Under the pieces are notes generated by a model. That model did not search any database. It was not told the origin of the DNA and saw only the letters and a list, made by a program, of their open reading frames with translations. Shown in pieces: positions 7,230 through 11,409 of a stretch of DNA of 11,409 bases (positions are counted from its first letter, which is position 1; every line of letters starts with the position of its first letter). Made by a program: the position numbers and the translations under genes. The stretch spans positions 2,590-13,998 of the forward strand of contig DCIN01000064.1 of the NCBI GenBank assembly GCA_002315815.1, in the 5' to 3' direction. This DNA is from Bacteroidales bacterium UBA1725 (GTDB taxonomy: Bacteria; Bacteroidota; Bacteroidia; Bacteroidales; UBA932).

Positions 7230-9339
7230 GATAATAATGCTTGAGAATCTGAATGTAAGAATAACCTCTGGAAGCCATCACAGCGGCCCCAATCTGGCAG
7301 AGGCCCACTCCGTGCCCCCAGCCTCTGCCCTTGAGGACGAAAAACTCATCCTCACGAATTACGCTGAAGGCGGAACTCTTGAGGTGGGATTCACTCAAAG
7401 CCCTGCGTATGGCCAATTCCTTGCCGATGACTCCGGTCTGCAATGTACCGCATAAATGAAGGTACTTGATACGTCCGGACGGTCCTGTCTCCACTGGCTC
7501 CATCGATTCAATCTCCCCGTAATCGATTCCCGTACGCCTCTTCAACAGCTCACGGAGCTCATCCGGACGGAAACGCTGCTCCCAGCGGTAGAAGTCGCGG
7601 GTCTCCATATCATAATCGTTGAGTACCTGGGATAGAATGGCAGAATCTTCACAGTCGCAGAAATCCCCTGCCATCTCATCTTTTGAAGCCATATCCGGAC
7701 CATCTTCCGAAGACCTGTTCAGACCATCTTCCGAAGGTCTGTCTTCAAAGGACTGAAGATAAGGATAATCTCTGTCCTCCCAGCAGGTACTGAAAAGTTC
7801 CGTCCGCCCTCCGCAGCACTTGGAATATCTTGCATCGCATATTTCACCTTCATATCGGAGCACCTGACCCCAGGTTTCGTCAATGGCTCTGCGGACATTG
7901 TCTCCGACAGCCATAGAAAGCCCCTGATAGCGTTGACAATGGTCATCGGCACAGACATCGAAGATGACGTGGCTTCCCAGATTGCACAAAAGCCAACTGC
8001 GGGAAATGACAGCGTGAGCCTTAAGCAGTTCAAGTGATGCGCTGGCCTTCATCTCTGAAGATATCACGCTCAGAAGATAGTTCTCCATCCCCACCCGGTT
8101 CACCGCGACCAGATAATCCCCGTCCACAATGAACTTGAGGCCACCGGCATAGCGCAAGTCGCGATTCCTCTGCCAATGGAAGTCAATACCTATCACCACA
8201 TCATATAGTATGAACGAGGCCTGGTCAAAAAGAGTGGAACGAGTTATTGAGTCAAAATAAAGTTCATCATAAAGGGCTCCGTTGTAGCAGATACGTCCAT
8301 CCTTCCAACTTACCCTCTGCGGTCCGGCACCATCGGAAATGATTTCAAAGCGAATCTCCCGTGCACGCATTATCCCCACGTCAATCTTGCGTTCTGTGCG
8401 CGTGAGACGCCATTTTATCATCTCCTCTTCATTTTCAGCAATGCAGACTTCAGACAGCATCTGCTCAGCAAGTGATGTGTCGAGCCTGCGATAGTCATCA
8501 GCAAACGGGGCGACCAGCATACCGGCCATATCGGCTGCTCCGGGGCTCATCGTCAGATGATCCTCCCCGTCACTGAAATAATGATGTGAGCGGGACTCGG
8601 AACGCAATACGACGAATACACGGTATTCGTCACCCTTGAAGTAGCAGAAGAGATTGAAACGGGGTTCAGTTTCTCCGGGAAGATGGTCGGTGCAGTCCAG
8701 AAGCCTGTAAAAGAGTTTTGCCATCGACTTGGAGGTGGTCGCCTTGAGGGCGAATACCCCGTGAGTGAATGACTTGAAGTGATACAAGAGAGCATCCTTG
8801 TTGACCGCAAGTGCTGGGCCGGGGTTGTCCAGAAACGCATCCACGGCTTTTTCCAGAGGCATCATACCTCGCGGACAAGCTTGAAAATGAAGATGATCCG
8901 GAGCCGAAGCCCCACTCATCGGACCATTATAGAAAGCCGTGAAATCCCTGTAAATATGCACGAAATCAAGAATGTCGGGAAGATGATGCCAAATAGCCTG
9001 AGGAACGTGTTCCTCCCTCACAATGACCAGATGGTTCGGAAAAATGGGGTAAGGGTTGATTTGAATATTGTAATTACGCCCCTTGCGTCCCTCGAACTTG
9101 AGATGGAACTGCTGTGGTGGTCTGTTGCCGGAGCAAAGGAAACAAGGCCTTGCGGCTATGGCTTCGGGCCTTGTGTTGGCCGTGGTGGAGGCCACGCGTG
9201 CGGGATTGTGCTGCACCAGACAGTCGAGTCCGAAAATTTTCAAATTTCTGGTAGCGGAGCTCTTGAGAGCCCGGAAATTTGAAGAAACCAGAGGCCATAC
9301 CGACAACTGGTCATTGATGAATTTCTGCAAATCGTACAT
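7207..9339 (-). CDS. DUF4922 (HIT-like) / SpoIID fusion protein
   Basis: This 710-residue protein joins two domains. The N-terminal part (about 1-320) matches DUF4922, related to HIT/GalT-type nucleotidyl phosphorylases: Cys66 and Cys69 in RPCFLCSGNRP, NHLVIVREEHVPQ (102-114), and the histidine motif HLHFQ (149-153). The C-terminal part (about 330-710) is a SpoIID/LytB domain, a family of lytic transglycosylases that cut peptide-free glycan. It has the likely catalytic Glu429 in SSEMKAS, the metal-site-like CADDHCQRY (463-471), KCCGGRTE (507-514) and GRGWGHGVGLCQIG (671-684). A low-complexity acidic insert lies at about 532-560. No signal peptide or membrane segment is visible, so as written it should be cytoplasmic, unlike typical SpoIID. 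It starts 1 base overlapping the Nudix stop and ends (TAG) inside ampG. Domain calls are firm; function is unknown. Confidence 0.9.
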   Translation of the reverse strand: MYDLQKFINDQLSVWPLVSSNFRALKSSATRNLKIFGLDCLVQHNPARVASTTANTRPEAIAARPCFLCSGNRPPQQFHLKFEGRKGRNYNIQINPYPIFPNHLVIVREEHVPQAIWHHLPDILDFVHIYRDFTAFYNGPMSGASAPDHLHFQACPRGMMPLEKAVDAFLDNPGPALAVNKDALLYHFKSFTHGVFALKATTSKSMAKLFYRLLDCTDHLPGETEPRFNLFCYFKGDEYRVFVVLRSESRSHHYFSDGEDHLTMSPGAADMAGMLVAPFADDYRRLDTSLAEQMLSEVCIAENEEEMIKWRLTRTERKIDVGIMRAREIRFEIISDGAGPQRVSWKDGRICYNGALYDELYFDSITRSTLFDQASFILYDVVIGIDFHWQRNRDLRYAGGLKFIVDGDYLVAVNRVGMENYLLSVISSEMKASASLELLKAHAVISRSWLLCNLGSHVIFDVCADDHCQRYQGLSMAVGDNVRRAIDETWGQVLRYEGEICDARYSKCCGGRTELFSTCWEDRDYPYLQSFEDRPSEDGLNRSSEDGPDMASKDEMAGDFCDCEDSAILSQVLNDYDMETRDFYRWEQRFRPDELRELLKRRTGIDYGEIESMEPVETGPSGRIKYLHLCGTLQTGVIGKELAIRRALSESHLKSSAFSVIREDEFFVLKGRGWGHGVGLCQIGAAVMASRGYSYIQILKHYYRGAEVEQ
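7698..7736. repeat. Two-copy 24-bp in-frame repeat in the SpoIID insert
   Basis: GACCATCTTCCGAAG occurs at 7698-7712 and 7722-7736, a period of 24 bases (8 codons). It encodes degenerate eight-residue units (DRPSEDGL, NRSSEDGP, DMASKDEM) in an acidic loop inserted in the SpoIID domain between KCCGGRTE and the C-terminal GRGWGHG block. Confidence 0.75.
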
Positions 9340-9908
9340 CAGAGAAGAGCCAGAAGTGAATTCTTGATTTTTCGGTATTCCCCCTCGAAATTGGGTGTAA
9401 GGATTCCCTTGCCAAGACTGCTTTCTATACGGTCAATAGTCCACCAGCCTCCATCGTCAAGTTCGTCCTTGTCAGGATGCAGGGTAAAATCACCTACAGC
9501 GGCAAATACATTCACGAGTTCTCTTTCTGTATCAGACTCAAAGACGTAGGTGCACAGAGGGTAAGGATTGAAATCATAGAAGCCCAGTTCTTCTCCGGCC
9601 TCACGATACAGAGCCTCGGCAATGTGCTCGCCATAGGCCACGTGCCCGCCCACAGCCGTATCCCAGTACAGGGGAAGGAGAGTCTTGGATGCAGAACGTC
9701 GCTGGAGATAAATGTCCGCATTACGGTTAATGACGTGCAGATGCACCACAGGGTGCAGGAGACGGGATCCGCCGTGAACGTGGTCTCGCGGGGCCTGTGC
9801 CAGAACCATACCGTTCTCATCAACCACAGGCAGCATTTCGGAGGCTTTGACGGACTTGCAAGCTCTGGCAAGGGGGGCCGGCCCGGAAGGATAAACAAGT
9901 TCCGTCAT
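9339..9908 (-). CDS. Nudix hydrolase, IPP-isomerase/YfcD-like
   Basis: Nudix proteins hydrolyse nucleoside diphosphates linked to another group; the exact substrate cannot be read here. The 189-residue product has a full Nudix box GX5EX7REUXEEXGU at 88-110 (Gly88, Glu94, Arg102-Glu103, Glu106-Glu107). The preceding text DHVHGGSRLLHPVVHLHV and LPLYWDTAVGGH resembles the isopentenyl-diphosphate isomerase-like/YfcD branch. The frame is open upstream to 10055, but I chose the ATG at 9906-9908 because it overlaps the upstream stop in a TGATG coupling and gives the normal Nudix length. Its own TGA shares one base with the next ATG in the same way. It may clean up a nucleotide or sugar-nucleotide in wall recycling, but that is only inferred from context. 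Confidence 0.88.
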   Translation of the reverse strand: MTELVYPSGPAPLARACKSVKASEMLPVVDENGMVLAQAPRDHVHGGSRLLHPVVHLHVINRNADIYLQRRSASKTLLPLYWDTAVGGHVAYGEHIAEALYREAGEELGFYDFNPYPLCTYVFESDTERELVNVFAAVGDFTLHPDKDELDDGGWWTIDRIESSLGKGILTPNFEGEYRKIKNSLLALL

Positions 9909-10669
9909 CAGCTGTAAAGTATCTTGAGTTCTTCCGGAGAATAAAGGATAGGATCCAGTAGCTCCGGCTTCACCTGTGCGACGATGACGAAAGCAGCAAA
10001 AAGCACTATTGCAATGCCGAATACAATGAGGAGAATCACTTTCCAGTCGGGACATAGGCGAAATGGCTTCTTGCCGGCAGAAGATGTTGCAGTTTCTGAA
10101 ACTGTCTTCTCATCGACAACTGCCTCAGTATCAGTGGAGTTATGCGGTACAGGTTCAGCAGAATGAGTTTCGGGTGTTGTCACGGCAACAGATATTTCAC
10201 TGACGGATGATTCACGAACCAAAAGTTTCACAGTCTCATCAGGCTCACGATGAGTCTTCAAAGACAGTGGCTGAAGTCCGAAACCTTCAGGGTAAATGTC
10301 CGGATTTTCATCCGAGACGAAAAAAATGTTATTTTCTTTTGTGACACGAAGACGTCCGAGATCAGGAAAAGAAAGAGCCCGACGTTCCAGGAGCAGAGAT
10401 TTCAACTCCTCCATATATGCCTTGATTCTTGTACGAGCATCGTCAGCTGCTAGATGGTTACTGACGGAATAAAGACTCACAAGCAACTCGTCTTCAATGC
10501 ATTTAACTTGGAAAGACAGTTTCCTGTATGGAGGGTTCACAGTATATCCCCTGTCCGAAAAGGATGCCGGGACCGTCTCAGCCACAAAAGTACCTACTCC
10601 GGGCAATCCTACATAATCGTGATCAAGGAGCAGTTCCCTGACCATCTTTGACAACAATGCCATATCCAT
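9908..10669 (-). CDS. HU-CCDC81-like single-pass membrane protein lacking a SPOR domain
   Basis: The N-terminal 120 residues resemble the paired HU-like domains of bacterial CCDC81-type proteins: LPGVGTFVAETVPA (22-35), NPPYRKLSFQ (45-54), and a second domain with LSFPDLGRLRVTKENNIFFV (99-118). A long acidic Ser/Thr/Glu linker (about 140-200) follows, then one membrane segment at about 209-231. The usual Bacteroidales relatives carry a periplasmic SPOR domain after this segment, which binds peptide-free glycan. Here only about 22 residues follow, ending in TGA at 9908-9910, which overlaps the Nudix start. Topology should put the HU-like part in the cytoplasm. It is the first gene of the operon. 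The start may be the ATG at 10667-10669 or the second ATG at 10661-10663. Family call is by pattern recognition; role unknown, perhaps a tether or regulator. Confidence 0.75.
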   Translation of the reverse strand: MDMALLSKMVRELLLDHDYVGLPGVGTFVAETVPASFSDRGYTVNPPYRKLSFQVKCIEDELLVSLYSVSNHLAADDARTRIKAYMEELKSLLLERRALSFPDLGRLRVTKENNIFFVSDENPDIYPEGFGLQPLSLKTHREPDETVKLLVRESSVSEISVAVTTPETHSAEPVPHNSTDTEAVVDEKTVSETATSSAGKKPFRLCPDWKVILLIVFGIAIVLFAAFVIVAQVKPELLDPILYSPEELKILYS

Positions 10670-10675
10670 AACCTA

Positions 10676-10707
10676 CAAAGTTAGCCAACCGTAGTCAAAA
10701 TTGCAAG
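10676..10707 (-). promoter_or_regulatory. Candidate promoter of the wall-recycling operon
   Basis: On the minus strand CTTG (10704-10707), 20 bases and TAACTTTG (10676-10683) match the Bacteroidetes -33/-7 pattern, with a perfect TAnnTTTG -7 box. The box ends only 6 bases before the ATG at 10669, so the transcript would start almost at the start codon and be leaderless or nearly so. If the second ATG (10661-10663) is used, the leader would be about 8 bases. Confidence 0.5.
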
Positions 10708-10751
10708 TTCAGAACATTCGGTCCGGCCACAATAAAAAAATGTAAAAAAAT

Positions 10752-10782
10752 ATTGCAAAATGAACTTTTTGCTGTATATTTG
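10752..10782 (+). promoter_or_regulatory. Promoter of tRNA-Asn
   Basis: ATTG (10752-10755), 19 bases and TATATTTG (10775-10782) fit the Bacteroidetes promoter consensus, with a perfect -7 box. It lies 30 bases upstream of the mature tRNA 5' end, in an A/T-rich stretch divergent from the operon promoter. Confidence 0.65.
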
Positions 10783-10812
10783 CAATCCCGTTCAGTGAGC
10801 GGGGTCCTAAAT

Positions 10813-10886
10813 TCCTCTTTAGCTCAGTTGGTTAGAGCACCTGACTGTTAATCAGGGGGTCCTAGGTTCAAGTCCTAGAAGGGGAG
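10813..10886 (+). tRNA. tRNA-Asn (anticodon GTT)
   Basis: The full cloverleaf can be drawn. The acceptor stem is TCCTCTT (10813-10819) with AAGGGGA (10879-10885). The D stem is GCTC/GAGC, the anticodon stem CCTGA/TCAGG with loop CTGTTAA, and the T stem CTAGG/CCTAG with loop TTCAAGT. The anticodon GTT at 10847-10849 reads AAC and AAU (asparagine). The discriminator is G10886 and is followed by CTA, so CCA is not encoded and must be added enzymatically. Confidence 0.96.
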
Positions 10887-10945
10887 CTAGACAAGCTGAA
10901 ACGAAAGTTTCAGCTTTTTTTTGTCTTGCTCCCCTTCCAGGACTT
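10870..10945. repeat. Long inverted repeat joining the tRNA 3' end to the sequence beyond its terminator
   Basis: The 23 bases at 10870-10892 (T-loop, T-stem, acceptor strand and trailer of tRNA-Asn) are the reverse complement of 10923-10945 with only two mismatches. The terminator hairpin lies exactly between the arms. If transcribed through, the whole could fold as a stem of over 30 bp with a T bulge. It looks like an inverted copy of the tRNA 3' end. Confidence 0.85.
10893..10922 (+). terminator. Rho-independent terminator of tRNA-Asn
   Basis: A perfect 10-bp stem, AAGCTGAAAC (10893-10902) and GTTTCAGCTT (10907-10916), closes a GAAA tetraloop and runs into a T tract ending at 10922. It begins 6 bases after the tRNA discriminator base. 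Confidence 0.92.
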
Positions 10946-11100
10946 CGTCTTCTCAACCCCCGACCTTCGGTCGACCCCTTTCAGGGGTATGCCGCTGCGG
11001 CTTCGCCTCCGCGGGTGGCTGCACTGCTTCGACTTTCTGACGAAAGTCTCGCTGACGCTCCGCCACGGCGGCTGATGCCGCCCTCGCCGCGCCGCGGCTC
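10946..11100. other. GC-rich chain of small hairpins, no gene
   Basis: This stretch lacks a convincing ORF and is visibly richer in GC than its neighbours. It holds a series of short perfect palindromes: CGACC/GGTCG (10961-10973), ACCCC/GGGGT (10974-10988), GCCGC/GCGGC (10991-11001), GACTTTC/GAAAGTC (11031-11048), GGCGGC/GCCGCC (11067-11082) and GCCGC/GCGGC (11086-11098). It could be a structured RNA, an intergenic repeat family of this genome, or a decayed insertion next to a tRNA. The convergent toxin pseudogene ends just beyond it. Confidence 0.55.
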
Positions 11101-11108
11101 AAAAACTT

Positions 11109-11408
11109 CTATTGCAGATGTCTAGGGTAATCCATCTTTCCGTGAAGGATACGTACTATGCGTACCTTTTCCTTTGAAACTAAACGGAAGAAAATAATAT
11201 GCATCCCGCAGAGCATTCCTCGTAGACCAGGACGGACCTCCTCATAATTACGGCCAACTGTATCTGGGGTTAATGCTATGCGCTCGCATCAATCCAACAA
11301 TTCATTGTAATATCGGATTGCCTGCTCCTCCGACCATGTTTCCAGCGTATACTGCCAGATACCAACAAGATCTTTCTTTGCCCATTCTGATATTATATAT
11401 TTTGCCAT
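11109..11408 (-). pseudogene. parE: ParE/RelE-family toxin gene broken by an in-frame TGA
   Basis: Starting from ATG 11406-11408, the minus strand reads MAKYIISEWAKKDL and SEEQAIRYYNELLD, then a TGA at 11289-11291 (codon 40). The same frame then continues as CERIALTPDTVGRNYEEV, RPGLRG, HIIFFRL and VRILHGKMDYPRHL, to a TAG at codon 100. Both halves match the ParE type II toxin pattern and the total of 99 codons is the normal length. A single substitution therefore appears to have truncated an otherwise intact toxin that would inhibit gyrase or cleave mRNA. The usual ParD antitoxin gene would lie upstream, beyond the right edge. Six of the nine intact protein genes in this window end in TGA, so TGA is read as stop here. 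A sequencing error cannot be excluded. Confidence 0.85.
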
Positions 11409-11409
11409 T

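Noticed and set aside
9909..10055. Extended N-terminus for the Nudix protein
   Set aside because: The extra 49 residues overlap the HU-CCDC81 gene in another frame and look non-native; the ATG at 9908 gives the normal length and a TGATG junction.
10870..10945. Integrase attachment site at tRNA-Asn
   Set aside because: Integration leaves direct repeats of the tRNA end; here the copy is inverted and no integrase gene is present in the window.
11289..11291. UGA recoding or selenocysteine in the ParE frame
   Set aside because: UGA is the usual stop in the neighbouring genes, RF2 is present, and ParE toxins are not selenoproteins; I see no clear SECIS-like hairpin just after it, though I did not fold the region.

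Overview
The window most likely comes from a Bacteroidales chromosome. Evidence is the TTG/TAnnTTTG-type promoters, weak Shine-Dalgarno use, an HU-CCDC81-like membrane protein, a DUF4922-SpoIID fusion, a NamZ (DUF1343) hydrolase and a Bacteroidales-style AmpG permease. I cannot place the genus. Coding sequence is dense and almost all on the minus strand. No insertion sequence, CRISPR array or phage gene was seen.

Left edge (1-1206): a possible gene remnant on the plus strand, then mtgA (peptidoglycan glycosyltransferase, minus strand). Next is a 316-bp gap with a promoter for mtgA, a possible 47-codon plus-strand ORF, and a strong hairpin terminator for the fumarase.

Core (1207-10669): eight minus-strand genes packed like one operon. 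In transcription order they are: HU-CCDC81-like single-pass membrane protein; Nudix hydrolase; DUF4922(HIT-like)-SpoIID fusion; AmpG-like permease; NamZ exo-beta-N-acetylmuramidase; glutamate racemase murI; release factor 2 prfB; class I fumarase. Junctions are 1-, 1-, 23- and 55-base overlaps, a 3-base gap, a 7-base overlap and a 25-base gap. Four of the eight have recognisable cell-wall roles: NamZ trims MurNAc in the periplasm, AmpG imports muropeptides, the SpoIID domain belongs to lytic transglycosylases for peptide-free glycan, and MurI makes D-glutamate. I read this as a wall turnover/salvage operon with two central-metabolism/translation genes on its tail. The SpoIID fusion is the most unusual member, because it lacks any visible export signal.

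Right edge (10670-11409): divergent promoters for the operon and for tRNA-Asn(GTT). The tRNA is followed by a strong terminator and a near-perfect inverted copy of its own 3' end. After that comes a GC-rich chain of small hairpins. The window ends with a ParE/RelE-family toxin gene (minus strand) broken by one in-frame TGA at codon 40; its antitoxin would lie beyond the window.
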